64,000 nt of DNA from Rutidosis leptorrhynchoides (lineage: Eukaryota > Streptophyta > Magnoliopsida > Asterales > Asteraceae). Below are positions 48,820 through 62,426 of this stretch, piece after piece. Position 1 is the stretch's first letter. Each line of letters opens with the position of its first letter. The position numbers and the translations under genes are program-made. The stretch is taken from the NCBI RefSeq assembly GCF_046630445.1, contig NC_092338.1, forward strand, positions 16,282,001-16,346,000, in the 5' to 3' direction. The notes beneath the pieces were generated by a model that searched no databases, was not told the DNA's origin, and saw nothing but the letters and a program-made list of their open reading frames with translations.

Positions 48820-51800
48820 ATGCCTCCGAAGGAATCAACCGCCGCCCAAATCAGGAGAATGGTCGCCGAAGGAATCGCGGCTGAAAGAGCTGAACTACTG
48901 AGAGAATTCAACAACGCTTGAAACAGTAATGATCTTGGTGGCTCGAGCAACACCAATGGAAACGGCACATAAGGCCGTAATGGATTTTCTTACAAAACGT
49001 TCACTAGTTGCAACCCGCATTCTTTCAATGGAACTGAGGGACCAGTTGGTCTCACTAGGTGGTTTGAGAAGCTCGAGTCGGTTTTCCACATTTGTGGTTG
49101 TAATGATAACGACAGGGTAGGCTTTGCAACGGGCACACTGGCAGACAGTGCGCTCACCTGGTGGAACAACTATGCTCAATCCCTAGGTCATGATCAGGCT
49201 TATACCCTACCTTGGGACACTCTGAAGCAAAGAATGATAGAAGAGTATTGTTCAAGAAATGAGGTTAAGAAAATGGAACGCGAGTACCGAGAACTGAAGT
49301 TAGTAGGCAACGATCTCACCGCCTATAACAAGAGGTTCTTTGAGCTGGCGTTAATGTGTCCTGAAATGGTTACTCCGGAAAGGCATAAGGTAGAACTGTA
49401 CATTGAAGGTCTGAGTGAGAATATTCAAGGCGGGGTCACTACTTCAAAACCCGCAAATGTGCAGGAAGCTATTGACATGGCTAGTTTGTTGTTGGATCAG
49501 ATTGCTCAGAGAGAGAAGGGCACTACATTGAATGAGAATAAGCCAAACGATGGTAAGAGGAAGTGGAACGGTGGTCAGGACAAGAATTTCAACCAACAGC
49601 CGTTTAAAAAGCAAGATTCTTACCGTAACGACACTGGAACCACAGGAACTAACTCCGGGTATAAGGGCAAGAAGCCACAATGTCAAAAGTGTGGCAAGCA
49701 TCATACTGGGAATTGTTCTGTTTTAAATTGTGACCGTTGTAAGAAGTTTGGTCATTTGTCAAAAGATTACAAGGTTAATCTCAACGGCAACACCAACAAC
49801 AACAGCACTGCAAGCAACGCGAACAATGCTAATGGTGGCAAGAACTGTTATGGTTGTAGACATCCGGGTCATTTCAAGAAGGACTGTCCTAAGAACAACA
49901 ATGGTAATGCTCGAGAAAGGGCGTTCAACATCAATTATGTGGAAGCTCGTGATGATCCAAAGCTAGTCACGGGTACGTTTTCACTTGATGATCAACTTAT
50001 TTATGTTTTGTTTGATACTGGCGCCGATAGAAGTTTTATATCTAAGGATATTTGTCACAATGTTAAGAAACCTGTTTCTCCCCTAGATAACGTGTATTCC
50101 ATAGAACTAGGGAATGGTAACTTGATGAGAGCTGATAAGATTTATCGTGATTGTACTTTGACGTTAGAAAGTAAGCCCTTTAGCATTAATGTGATACCTA
50201 TTAAACTGGGAAGTTTTGACCTTGTGGTTGGAATGGACTGGTTAGCTGATAACAAAGCCGAGGTGGTCTGTGACCTAAAGGCTATTCGTATTCCTATTGC
50301 TGACGATGAACCTATGATTTTTTATGGTGAAAAGAATGGCTCACAATTACATCTCATTAACTGCTTGAAAGTCCAGAAGTATGTGAGAAATGGATGTATC
50401 GCGTTCTTGGATCATGTAAGCCAAATTGTACCAGAAGAAAGGAGACCCGAAGACGTTCCTATAGTTAAGGAATTTCTTGAAGTTTTTCCGGAGGAATTAC
50501 CTGGTCTCCCACCGCATCGAGAAATTGAGTTTCAGATAGACTTAGTGCCAGGAGCGGCACCGGTGGCTCGCGCACCGTACAGACTTGCACCCCCAGAGCT
50601 TCAAGAGTTGTCTAGTCAATTGCAAGAGTTGTTAGACAAGGGATTTATTCGACCGAGTTCTTCGCCTTGGGGAGCTCCGGTCCTGTTTGTTAAGAAGAAG
50701 GATGGGTCGATGAGATTGTGTATCGACTACAGAGAATTGAACAAGCTGACAGTCAAGAATCGATATCCGCTACTGAGGATTGATGACTTATTTGATCAGT
50801 TGCAGGGATCCAGTTGTTATTCGAAGATTGATTTGAGATCCGGGTATCATTAATTGAGAGTCAAAGAAGCTGATGTCCCGAAGACAACGTTTAGAACACG
50901 TTATGGACATTATGAGTTTACAGTGATGTCATTTGGTTTGACGAACGCACCAGCAGTGTTCATGGACCTCATGAACCGTGTGTGTAATCCATACCTAGAT
51001 AAATTCGTCATTGTATTCATTGATGATATATTGGTGTACTCCAAGAACAGAGAAGAGCACGAACAGCATCTACGCTCGATATTGACTATGCTTAGAGAGG
51101 AGCAGTTGTATGCAAAGTTCTCTAAGTGTGACTTTTGGTTACCAGAGGTACAATTACTTGGCCATGTGGTAGGAGCCAATGGAATACAGGTCGATCCAGT
51201 AAAGATTGAGTCAGTTAAGAATTGGGAAACTCCAAAGACGCCAATGCAGATTAGGCAATTTTTGGGTCTAGCTGGTTAATACCGGAGATTCATTGAAGGA
51301 TTCTCTAAGATCGCCCGACCATTAACCGCATTGACTCATAAGGGCAAGAAGTTTGAGTGGTCAGAACCGCAAGAGGCTGCATTTCAGTTGTTGAAGGAGA
51401 AGTTCACAACTGCACCAGTATTGTCTCTACCCGAGGGAAGTGAAGATTTTGTTGTTTATTGTGATGTCTCACGTCAAGGAATGGGTTGTATGCTTATGCA
51501 ACGAAACAAAGTTATTGCTTATGGATCGCGTCAGTTAAAGATACACGAGCAGAACTACACTACGCATGACCTTGAGTTAGGAGCTGTTGTCTTTGCACTT
51601 AAAATGTGGAGACACTACCTGTTTGGAACTAAGTTCACTATCTTCACCGACCATAAGAGTTTACAGCACATATTCGATCAGAAGCAGCTCAACATGAGAC
51701 AACGACGTTGGATGTAACTACTTAACGATTATAACTGCGAACTTCAATATCATCCGTGCAAGGCGAATGTTGTGGCAGATGCCTTGAGTAGAAAGGAGCG

Positions 51801-53304
51801 AGAGAAACCTCTTAGGGTTAAAGCGCTTAACATAGTTGTCCGTACAAATCTCACATCACAAATCCGCGAAGCACAACAAGAAGCCATGAAACAGGAGAAT
51901 GTTGATGTTGAATTTCTCAAAGGGATGGATAAGAAGTTTGACATCAAGGAGGATGGAACACGGTACTTTGCTAATCGAATTTGGGTACCAAAGTTTGGTG
52001 GATTGAGAGAACTAGTGTTGGAGGAAGCACACAAGTCAAGATACTCAATTCATCTGGGATCAGATAAGATGTACCAAGATTTGAAGGCGTTTTATTGGTG
52101 GCCAAATTTGAAAGCTGACATTGCTACCTATGTCGGGAAGTGCTTGACTTGCACTAAAGTCAAGGCTGAGCATCAGAAGCCATCAGGATTACTGACTCAA
52201 CCAGAGATTCCCCAGTGGAAGTGGGAAGGTACTTCCATGGATTTCATTACGAAACTGCTGAGAACGGCGGGAGGTCACGATACCATTTGGGTTATCGTGG
52301 ATCGTTTCACTAAGTCCGCACACTTCTTACCGATAAGGGAAACTGATAAAATGGAGAAGCTGGCTCAGATCTACATTAAGGAAGTCGTCTCTAGGCATGG
52401 AGTGCCTATATCCATTATATCCGACCGCGATAGCAGATTTACTTCCAGGTTTTGGCAATCATTACAGAAAGCAATGGGAACCCGTCTAGATATGAGTACA
52501 GCATATCACCCCCAGACGGATGCCCAGAGCGAACGAACTATTCAGACTTTTGAGGACATGTTGAGAGCGTGTGTCATTGATTTCGGAAACGGATGGGATA
52601 AGTATTTACCACCCGCTGAGTTCTCATACAATAATAGCTACCATGCGAGTATTAAAGCTGCACCTTTCGAGGCATTGTATGGAAGGAAGTGTAGATCTCC
52701 CGTTTGTTGGAGCGAGTTGGGAGATAGTCAGTTGACAGGTCCTGAGATTATTCAGGAGACAACTGAGAAAGTTCTACAGATTTAGGAACAATTGAGAACA
52801 GCTCGAAGTCGTCAAAAGAGTTACATCGATGTTAGACGGAAAGACATAGAGTTCCAAGTTGGTAACAAGGTTATGCTTAAAGTATCACCTTGGAAGGGAG
52901 TTGTACGATTTGGAAAACGAGGTAAACTGAGTCCTAGATATGTTGGACCGTTTGAGATAATTGAAAGAGTTGGACCAGTAGCTTACAGATTGGAACTGCC
53001 ACAAGCACTCAGCGGCATTCATCACGTTTTCCATGTATCCAATCTAAAGAAATGCCTAGCCGATGATAATTTGATTATTCCTTTAGAGGAACTACGTATC
53101 GACGACAAACTTCATTTCATTGAGGAACCTGTTGAAATCTTGGGCCGTGAGGTCAAGCAGTTGACGCAAAGCAGAATTCCTATCGTTAAAGTTCGGTGGA
53201 ACGCGAGAAGAGGACCAGAGTTCACGTGGGAGCATGAAAACCAGATGAGGCTGAAGTATCCGCAATTGTTTCCCGAGGAAACCACTTCAGCGGATGATCA
53301 CTAA
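48820..53304 (+). pseudogene. gypsy gag-pol polyprotein, one frame with six stops
   Basis: ATG at 48,820 (MPPKESTAAQIRRM) opens a frame that stays in register for 1494 codons to TGA-free end TAA at 53,302. Stops at 48,919, 48,970, 50,851, 51,277, 51,715 and 52,783 interrupt it; no frameshift is seen. Domains in order: retrotransposon gag (W..Y and E..FF.L blocks, 49,100-49,450), zinc knuckles ([12 protein letters not shown] near 49,680; [14 protein letters not shown] near 49,850), aspartic protease (DTGADRSF near 50,020), reverse transcriptase (catalytic FIDD near 51,020), RNase H (YCDVS, DLEL, TDHKSL), integrase HHCC and DDE core (SMDF, SDRDSRF, AQSERTI), and the C-terminal [12 protein letters not shown] and [14 protein letters not shown] blocks typical of Tekay. 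Catalytic residues survive; the stops alone disable this copy. Confidence 0.93.
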
Positions 53305-53324
53305 AATTTCGGGACAAAATTTTC

Positions 53325-53340
53325 AATAACAGGTGGGTAA
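53325..53340 (+). promoter_or_regulatory. polypurine tract of Tekay-type element
   Basis: ATAACAGGTGGGTAA directly precedes the 3' LTR, after CGGGACAAAATTTTC. Confidence 0.7.
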
Positions 53341-56300
53341 TGTAACAACCCTGATTTTTCCGTTACTTTCGTTAACCTTCCGTTAGTTTATTTAACGGCG
53401 ATTATTTAACTTTTATGCGTTTACGTGTATTAAATCCGTACTTGATCTTCGGAGGGTTTTAATAATTGATATGGGTTGATATTAATTCAAATAAATATTT
53501 CGGATAATGAAATACGATAAAAACGATACGATTTTGATAAAAGCTTTTTGAGCAACGAAACGCTCGGGTTTATTTTAATAATTAATTTTATTAACTATTA
53601 ACTTTTTAAAATATTTAATTTATTGGGTTTTTAATAAATTAGACAATTGGTTGAGTTTAACGATCGGGTTAGCGTTTCGGGCCTTCGGTACGACTAAACG
53701 GCACTTAAAACGGACCACGATTACACGAGATTTCAAAACGAGAGCCCGGGAACCCCATGTGGGCCCCATTCGGCTGAACCCCCCTCCCCTCCCCCTTATA
53801 TTTTAATTTTTGGCTTAATTGAGGGACTTATTTGTTAATTAGTGATAATTGGCCTAACTATATATGGACTAGTAAACCTAAATTGCTTATTATTTTCCCT
53901 AACCCTAAAGCAGTCGATCTTCTCCCTCCCTGGCTCCCCCCATCGTCGACCAACACCATCACCACCATACCTTCATCTTTCAAAATTAGCAAAAGTGTTA
54001 TACACGAATCGCGTTCATCTCCTCGTTCTCTATCCATTGGTATAAACAATTTTGTGATCTAAGGTATATTTACATGAACCCTAATTCTAAAAAATCTGAT
54101 TTTTTTAAAGTTTCATAGTTATGTTGTCAATTGCTCAAGTCTATACGCGTACATGTTAATTGTAATCGTTATTTTGATTGTTTGATGCGCTAGGGTTTAA
54201 AAACGAATTTGTATTTGTTTGATCAGAAAAATTAAGTTTTTCAAATGTTAATTATTATGTTATAATTAGATTCCTTGCAAAAAACTATTGAGTTTAGGCT
54301 TTGGATTCGCTTGATTTCGTTTCCGTATGATTAAGTTATGTCGATTTGAATTATCGTTGTGTTTTTGTTGCTTGATCAGAAATCTGGTATTGATAGAAAA
54401 CGAATTGGCATGTGAGACTTATACCACTGGAAATATAATTTAAAAACACTCAAGTTAGACTAGTATATCATGTCGTTTACTTATGTATAGCCCGAGATAT
54501 GCTAGAATTAGTGTAAATGTAGTTATATACAGCACTTGCATGAAAATAACCTTGTATGATAAAATGTGTTAACTTCTGTGATTAAAGCTTTGCATATTTG
54601 AAAATTAGACAAAAATTAATTCATCTTTCATGTGGATATCATAGGCTAATTGTATCTAGATCTTCGAATAATCGTATGCGAATGTGACTAACTAAATGAG
54701 AATCGAATCTGTAAATTGCACACGGTTTTGTACTCTGTGAATTTTGTGAATTGTTTGAGAATGTATTCTTCTGGAAAATGAAACTTAACATGATATGTGA
54801 CTTATTATTAGTTTATGTCAATCTCTAAAACCTTATGCGTTGGGCACAATAGAGCCATACTTTATGTGAACTCTGATTTGAGCTGAAAACTGAATAATCA
54901 ACTTGCACGAATAAACTGTACAAATTGGCTAAACAAAAGTTGCTAGATTTTTGATATGTGTTACTTTGATTTGTCCTTGAACTATTTCCACTGGTCTTGT
55001 ATCAATTTCATGTTCCTAACTCCGGTTATAGCCAAAATGAAATCAGTGCGCGGTCAGAAACTGACTTGGCAAACCCCAAATGTATCCCTTCTGATTCCTG
55101 ACTTTTAATTGTCGTATGAGTCCCTAGCCGGACTTTTTGGAATCAATTTTAAGTATATTTATGATCTGGAGTTTTCCATATTTACGTGAATTTTGTACTA
55201 TGAGATAATGTGCTAAGTATGTTACGTGTTCATAAATTTTGTGCATGACGATAAATTGAAATTGTGAAAATGATCATTCATGTCCTAAAATGTATTGTTT
55301 GACTTAGGTTTGACATGTTGACCAATATTTGACATGAACCTACTGATGTTGACTTTAGTTGACTACTTTGACCAAGTTTGACTTTCGGTTTGACTTCGGT
55401 TGACTTTGTTTGACTTGCATGATATAGTTGACTTTTACTTTGAAACGCGTCGAGTCGAGCAATAAGACAACGTACACTAAGAAACCACACTTATATAAGA
55501 TACATATATTGACCAACCTACATACGTATACTTAGGTTACATTACTCGGGTCTAAACCGTACAAGTCATTTGTTTTTCATTCCGAGCTTATTCAAAGGTG
55601 AGTCTACAGTCCCGCTTTTTACATGTTTTCAGGGATGAGAATACACGCTGTTATATTTACATTTTCAATTACTTTTATATTGACATGAGTACTACACATA
55701 TGCATAATGAGTTTGTTCAAAAAGCCTCTAGCTTGAATACTTTTAATACCATCGGTGTAAGCACAATTTAGATGGACGGATCCGTTAGGTTGACAACCTC
55801 ACCCACTATAAAAGCAGTGGTGCATTTATTTTGAACATTAAATACATTTGAACAAGTGTATAACATTTTACGAGATAAGGTCGGGTGTAGTGGTTTCTAT
55901 ACTTGGGTCGTTGCTAGTATTCAGGTGCTCGGTTTATGCAAGCAATAGAATCTCATGGTCAAGGAAATCAAACTATTTTTCCGATAACTGTTTTTCAGTT
56001 ACTGTTATATTACTTTAAACCTGTAGATTCACCAACATTATTTGTTGACCTGTTTTTGCGTGTTGTTATTCTCAGGTCCTTAAGAGGTATGCTTCCGCTG
56101 TGTTTGCAGCATGACTGGCTGTGGAGTCAGCATTTGATTTTAAAGAACATTATTTACTTTCGCATTTATAACTTTTATAACTGTTTAAATACTGTTGGCT
56201 TGTGGTTACGATCACAACAGTGTTTCTATTTTGGGAATATTGACTTATGTTTTTGAAAGTTAATATTTTTAAATAAAATTAAATGCGATTGCTTTAAACG

Positions 56301-56379
56301 TCTCATATAGAGGGCGTAACTGTTAACTGTGGGACCGGAATTAACACGCCGTCAGATGGTAATTTGGCGGGGTGTTATA
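53341..56379 (+). repeat. 3' LTR of Tekay-type element
   Basis: Starts TGTAACAACCCTG and ends GGTGTTATA; sister of 44,388-47,432. Confidence 0.93.
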
Positions 56380-57504
56380 TTATTGAACGTTCAATTGTTC
56401 ATATATAATGTCATCATGTTACTATTGAACAAAATGTGAAACTTTAACATCAATGTATAGATATAAATGATCACATTGATTGTAAGTATTGAAACACATA
56501 TAGTGAAGTGAATATCCATATTCATTTAACCAAATCAAGACATTAATACAAATATATATTACTAAAACAACCCTAAATATTTATTACTAAAACAACCCTT
56601 GTACATGAATTAAATGTTAAAAGATGATAATAATGAAACATAAGATGATGTATATACATAAAGTACATCACAGTTACACATGTACACCTAACAGACATAA
56701 ATATGGGATATACATTTATAGGTGTACAACCTTCACTTTTTATCCCCATGATATAGAAAGTGGTAGCATCCAAATACAGAAGCCTAACTTTTTATTCTAG
56801 AAGGAGATGTAACACCCAAAAAATTACGAAAAACATCTCCAAACTTCTGGAAAAAAAATCAAGAAAGTTACACCACAATATAGAAATACCTTCAATCAAT
56901 GGCGGTACCAAAAATGAATGTGCCGAAGAGCAATGAGGTTGTGCAGTACTGGTATGAGCCCGCAAGGAGTCAAACAGAAGAAACAAAGAGAAACACCAAC
57001 ATCTATATGCACAAATATAAACAACATCACAAAACACAAATAAAATCCCTTAAATAGTAAAACACGCATAACAAAATACAGGTAACTATAAATAACACAC
57101 AAAATCTCACTTGCAACACTGGGAAGTCCCACACAAAGAAAAATGTTCCATAGTAGAAATACAACTTAGAAATATAACCCTTACACAATCCGAAATGATA
57201 AAGACGGTACCACAAGTATTGTTGCGGATGAAATTAACATAATCTGCTTAAGTTTTTTTGTTTTACACAAAACACATAGATTAAGGCTACTAAATCCGAC
57301 AGTAGCAAAACGCAAAACACAAAACACATCACCAACACCAACAGTAGCAAATTTATAAGTATCTACATCACCAAAAGTTGAATACGATTCAACTTTGTTT
57401 TACACAAAAAATATAAATTGAGGCTACTAAACCCGGCATGTTAATTGTTTATTCTGCATATATATGGAAAATCGTAGAATAACAAAATTTCGCAAAAGAA
57501 ACTA

Positions 57505-57672
57505 CCTAAACAACAACCTTGTGACTTCCATCTTGTAACATAGCAACAAAAGTTTGTTGCGTCGGAATGCAATGAGACATTTCTCATCAGTCATGTATCC
57601 ATTTGATTTGACAAACTTAGTCCATCCAGACGACACATACAAATTTAGTTTTTTCTTCTTTGGTTCCTCTTT
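57505..57672 (-). pseudogene. possible captured B3-domain gene fragment
   Basis: The minus strand has about 50 codons open with LNLYVSSGWTKFVKSNG and KCLIAFRRN. Plant B3 DNA-binding domains (REM type) have this spacing: hydrophobic strand, GW..FV..N, then a C/V.F strand. The fragment ends in a stop near 57,505. It lies immediately after the inner Helitron 3' terminus, inside the added segment. I infer a captured exon piece; the match is short. Confidence 0.4.
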
Positions 57673-57678
57673 CAGACC

Positions 57679-57706
57679 CCAGATTTAAGAGCCCGTGCAT
57701 TGCACG
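57679..57706 (-). other. internal Helitron 3' terminus
   Basis: The minus strand reads CGTGC-AAT-GCACG, then GGCTCTTAAAT and CTGG (57,682-57,679). The spacer GGCTCTTAAAT is the same as at the outer terminus (44,018-44,010). The stem is imperfect beyond five pairs and the next base is G, not T. Confidence 0.6.
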
Positions 57707-57785
57707 ACAACTCAAAAAAATAGTATTCGAATGCGTTAGTATTGCACCGCAACTTAAAAAAATAGCATTTCAAAATGTTCGTATT
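57701..57785. repeat. 42-bp tandem repeat, two diverged units
   Basis: TGCAC.GCAACT.AAAAAAATAG.ATT-like units follow each other directly next to the inner Helitron terminus. Confidence 0.65.
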
Positions 57786-60779
57786 TAGACCGATTACGTG
57801 TATGATTTTATTACGATGAATGTATGATGTCATACATGATTTCGGCTTGTAATATAACATATTAAATATGAAAGTGAATACGCTAGTATTTTAGTCACTC
57901 TTCAGAATACAAAAATAAAAGCATGATGTCTGTTGTGTTCAATCTCCCACCTGTTATATTAGTAAACCGTAATAAGCATAACTTGACTACCATATGATAA
58001 AATTCAAAGGTGTTAGCATAGAACTAAGAATCGTATTCATGAAAGTAGTTCATGCACCTGCCAAATCACTAAGAATTAAGATGAGTGAGATTTGATAAAT
58101 GTCTAAGTAAGAAGTGTGTGATTAAATGGAATTGTTTATATACGTTGTGTACAATGTGAGGGCTAAATGATCAAAATGGGTAAATTAAAAGGTTGTTCTG
58201 GTGGGTTCAGAAGAGAATGATACTATTTACATTGTCACACTATAAATAAAACGGCTACATAGTAAAAGAAGAGAGTAACAACTTAACTAAAGCCCCAAGC
58301 ATCAAACCATGGTCCAAAAAATTTATAATAAGACAATTGTCAGAGCTACCTCCTGGGTACACAAGAAAGATGGATACGAGATATATAGTGTTAGCCTTTT
58401 TTTATATCTATATGGTATGTTTATAATATGCAGTACCCTAAAAAATTAATAAAGTTGTTAAATGTAACACATTTGAGGGAAAAAGTGTTCCAAATCTACT
58501 CTTCAAAAGTAGAAAATTTGTTTAGCACATGGAACAGATTACCTTGACACAAAGATACCTTAACACAAAGATCCAATGGGTGAATGATAACGCTAAATTT
58601 TTTCGATCTTCCACTCATTCAAACACTAATTACCGGATATGTGGTCTTTAACATACTCAAGATCAACATATAGATTAGTTGATAAAATTTAATCCCATAG
58701 TTGTTTTAATAATAAACATATTATAAAACCTAAAATTACACAAGCCTGTATACAAATCGAAGTCAAATCACATAATATTAATTAAAGAAAACAATTGACA
58801 TTGGTTGTCATTATATCAAAGAAGTCAAAAAACAAACAAATATGATCATTAACATGACCAACATACACATATCGAAGTACATACCATTGCCTATTCATCA
58901 ATGTCAATCTGCTCTGTCCATCTTTGTTCTCTACTATATTAATCAAATTACATACTATTATCTAATCATTATAGTCAATCTACTATGTTCTGCTGTCCAA
59001 CTTAGACACGCAAAAAGGTGTGTCCCCTCTACATAATTCATCAACAAAGACTATCAAATTTGGGAAAAACAAATACCATGAGATAGCAACAATATATAGT
59101 GCCTTTATAAAGGGTTAGGTAATTAATAAGATATAAAAATGATACAGTTTAATAACTTATAGTTTTCGTTCATCTAAACTCCAAATCAGAAAAAAATATA
59201 TATATACTGGTATCGTACTCAATAATAAAAAATTAGCAAAACTTACTGTTAATAATAGTTGTGCTTTTTTCTAACAATTCATGTTGTCAGCTATTAGTTA
59301 CATCAATGAACAGTATACAATTTTTTATAGTTAAAACCAACTTGAAATTTTTGTCTAAGAATTTATGTTGTTAACTTATGTACGTACACTATTTACTGAG
59401 ATATGCTAACTAATAGATTAGCTCATCTTTCATATATAACTTTGTTGATCCATTTGAAATTATACATAACTTAAAATAAGCCATCCAAAAGTAGATGGGT
59501 TGAAATAACCACCTATATGTTAATAAAAATTAACAGTTTACAGGGAACTGGTGAAACTGGTTTCAAGTACATAAGCAGATTCAATATCATAGGTGCAAAT
59601 ATAAAGGAACCTCGTATTAAAGAACCAAAATTTCAATGTATAAAATAATCTATAATGTAAATCAAAATTAGTATTATACCTTACTTTAAGGCTACCACTA
59701 TACCCAAAAGTTTTGTTTCATGAAACTTAGGTTAGTACCACAAAGCATTCAAGAAGGATTTACATAATTACATAACCCATTATTTGTGCTTATAAACTAT
59801 AGTATAATCAAGCATTAATAAGTCAATAAAGTTGTTTAAACAAATATGCAACAAAAACTTACTCGCCTGATGATCACCTCTACACAGTTTCTTCATCCAT
59901 TGGTATGAGCCACCAGAACCCTTTATATGCATGCCACCAAAATGTAACTTGGTTGTTTGTTTCTCTTAACCTCAAGTGTTTGTTAAAATGTTTATGTTGT
60001 TTTGTTGTTGTCATAAATTTTTTTACTTATCCATAACTAAATAGGTCGATGGATATATATAAAGTTATGATGATGATGTGGATTTAAACGAAAAATTTAT
60101 TGATCAATCAAGTGTCTATGTGTCTATGTACTTTTAGTGTGCTTATTGAGTTTGATCATGTTGTCCTTTTTTAATATCTAAGTGTTTGTGCTTTATATGT
60201 TTGTTTTTTGCAGTATCAAAAGTACTTATAATATTAGCTTGATATCAGTATTGCTTTGCCTTATTTGCTTTGTTGACCTCTGAATATTTTTTTCAAATCA
60301 TCCTTTCCAATTCCAATGTTTAATAAAGGTTTCCAAAAAGCATGCTTCATCCATATTGGCCATGAGTCTCAATGATAATATAGTCTTTAATCCTTTATCG
60401 CAAATGGTTCTTAAAATCTCTCTTAATCTCTTTCCACACACGATTTCATATTAAACGGATTATCACATCCAAAGCACAATCTCATCTAAATTTGTTCTGC
60501 AGTTGAACATTGTTAGATATTAAGTTAAATACACTGGTTCAACGTTCATGCTTAAGAAGCAACACCTACAGATTTTTTTTCAAAGTTTTCTTCATCTATT
60601 GTTGTAAAACAACTAATATACGATTCCTGCCTCTTCTAGCAAGTCCTTTCCAACTCTCGATTGAATTATATAGCAAAAGATATGTAGAAAACATGAATGT
60701 CGACCTCATATTGATTGAAACAGCAGAAGCTTAAAAAACTATAAAAACCTCCCCAAATTTTCGAAATACATAATTACTT

Positions 60780-60960
60780 TTTTTTGGCGAAAAGAAAGGA
60801 AATATATTAAAAACGACAAAGACCTTCATCAAACAGATGAAGGATTACAAACCCTAGACAATATGAAAATGCCTTCAAAAGACAATACAAGGCAAGAAAC
60901 TATCAGTGACCAAACAACCCAAAACCCGAAAGCTAAACCCAATACTGTTGTTCGTTGTCC
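60780..60960 (-). mobile_element. possible LINE 3' end
   Basis: On the minus strand the sequence ends in TTTCGCC followed by A's, like the LINE tail at 37,040-37,060, with T-poor, oligo-rich sequence upstream. No coding or TSD was seen. Confidence 0.35.
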
Positions 60961-61689
60961 AAATTGACTATAACCAAAAATTGGGTCTTACAAATAAGAT
61001 AATAAACTAAGGTTTTATGTATATAACAGCAAACAACAATTTTGTTAAAAATATCATGTAATATAGTAATCAAATATGCTTCAGGTGAAGTAACCATAAT
61101 GTGACAATCGAAAAAACTTGACGATTCATTCATGGATAATAACATACATGTATTAACATTCTTCATGGTGGTCGATATCAACAAACCCGTAGTCAAATCG
61201 TAATACTGCAAACTTGAATCCGACGGTTATTCAATCGGAAATTTGATTCATCTGGAGAATCATAACATATTTTCGATTCCGTTTTGAAAAAGTTGAAACC
61301 TAAAAAATTGATTAGGTTGAATTTGAAAAATAACAACAATCGCTCCTAGAGGAATTAATCTATAGAACCCTAATTTTGAATGAATGAAAGAGGAGATGAA
61401 TCGATGATTTGGATGGTAAACACTATAAGTCGAATGATGGATGGATACCATAAGATGGATGATAACTGCTCCGTGAATATGTGAAATATTGAGAGAAGAA
61501 TGAAACCGTCTGCTGTTAACCCTAATTCAGGGATTATTGTCGCTTATTAAGGATGATTGAAGGACACGTGTCTTTTTAATACAATTTTCAACATTTAATC
61601 TACTTTTAATCAGAAAAAAGAATGGGATTAGAGGTCATTAGAAGGTGACACGTGGCGAAAAACCTTACCGATTTATATAGATGTATGTA

Positions 61690-61691
<2 letters not shown>

Positions 61692-61740
<49 letters not shown>
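61692..61740. repeat. (AT)n microsatellite
   Basis: Pure AT run between the Helitron 5' end and the MITE. Confidence 0.96.
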
Positions 61741-61743
<3 letters not shown>

Positions 61744-62426
61744 ACAGGATCAATGGGGAAGTAACCAACCGGGGGAAGCAAAATTTTTTTTTTTTTCGTT
61801 TTTTTTGAAATTTTTTTTCCGGCATCAAGATCACACGAAAATATGAACATTTAGAAGAGACACTTCGGGATGAATGTTATTATTTAGGCGGGAAAACGAT
61901 CGACAAAAATAACATTCAAGGTAATATTGTTCGTGAAGAATATGAACGTTTTTTTTCATGTTTTGTGAAGTAAAATTTAGCCCGATTTAGAGTTTAGGGT
62001 TTGGGGTTTAGGGTTTAGGGTTTAGGGTTTGGTATTTTGGGTTTATTCCATAAACTCAAAACACCAAACCCTAAACCCTAAACCCTAAACCGTTCGTGTT
62101 AAAAACTCAATCTAAATCCGAAATCTAAACCCTAAATCTAAACCCTAAACCCTAATATCTAAACCCTAATATCTAAACCCTAATATCTAAACTCCAATAG
62201 CTAAAACCTCAAATTACGCTCGAAAAACACGATAATTGTTATATATTACTTCTTCGAGCGTTTTTCCGCCAAAATAAAAACATTTATCACAAAGTGTCTC
62301 TACTAAATGTTCATATTTTCATCTCATCTATAATGTTCGTGAACAAAGTTTTTTCAAAAAACGAAAAAAAAAAGTTTTTGCTTCCCCCCGCTTCTCCCCG
62401 AATGGTTACTTCCCTCTTGATCCTAC

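Larger units (their letters stand above)
44388..56379 (+). mobile_element. Ty3/gypsy Tekay-type retrotransposon, structurally complete, coding dead
   Basis: TSD ttatt (44,383-44,387 and 56,380-56,384). LTRs are 44,388-47,432 (3045 bp) and 53,341-56,379 (3039 bp), starting TGTAACAACC and ending GGTGTTATA. The internal region is 5.9 kb with leader ORF, gag-pol in one frame, and polypurine tract. The LTRs differ at scattered single bases and by a C-tract length near 44,828. It is inserted in the Helitron. Confidence 0.93.
44006..61681 (-). mobile_element. non-autonomous Helitron, interrupted by a gypsy element
   Basis: Minus-strand 3' terminus: perfect hairpin CCCGTGC-AAC-GCACGGG (44,035-44,019), nine bases, CTAG (44,009-44,006), then host T. 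Minus-strand 5' end: TCTATATAAATCGG at 61,681, preceded by host A. Insertion between A and T is the Helitron rule, and AT-rich microsatellite lies on both outer sides. Without the gypsy insertion it is about 5.7 kb. A second 3'-type end lies inside at 57,679. No Rep or helicase frame was found. The stretches 56,385-57,500 and 57,860-60,770 hold only short unrecognised frames and no gene I can name. Confidence 0.65.

Noticed and set aside
51750..52034. Minus-strand frame of 94 codons
   Set aside because: Antisense shadow of the gypsy integrase region.
61994..62190. True chromosome end or fusion point
   Set aside because: Too few units, and they are the centre of a MITE with inverted ends and sequence continuing on both sides.
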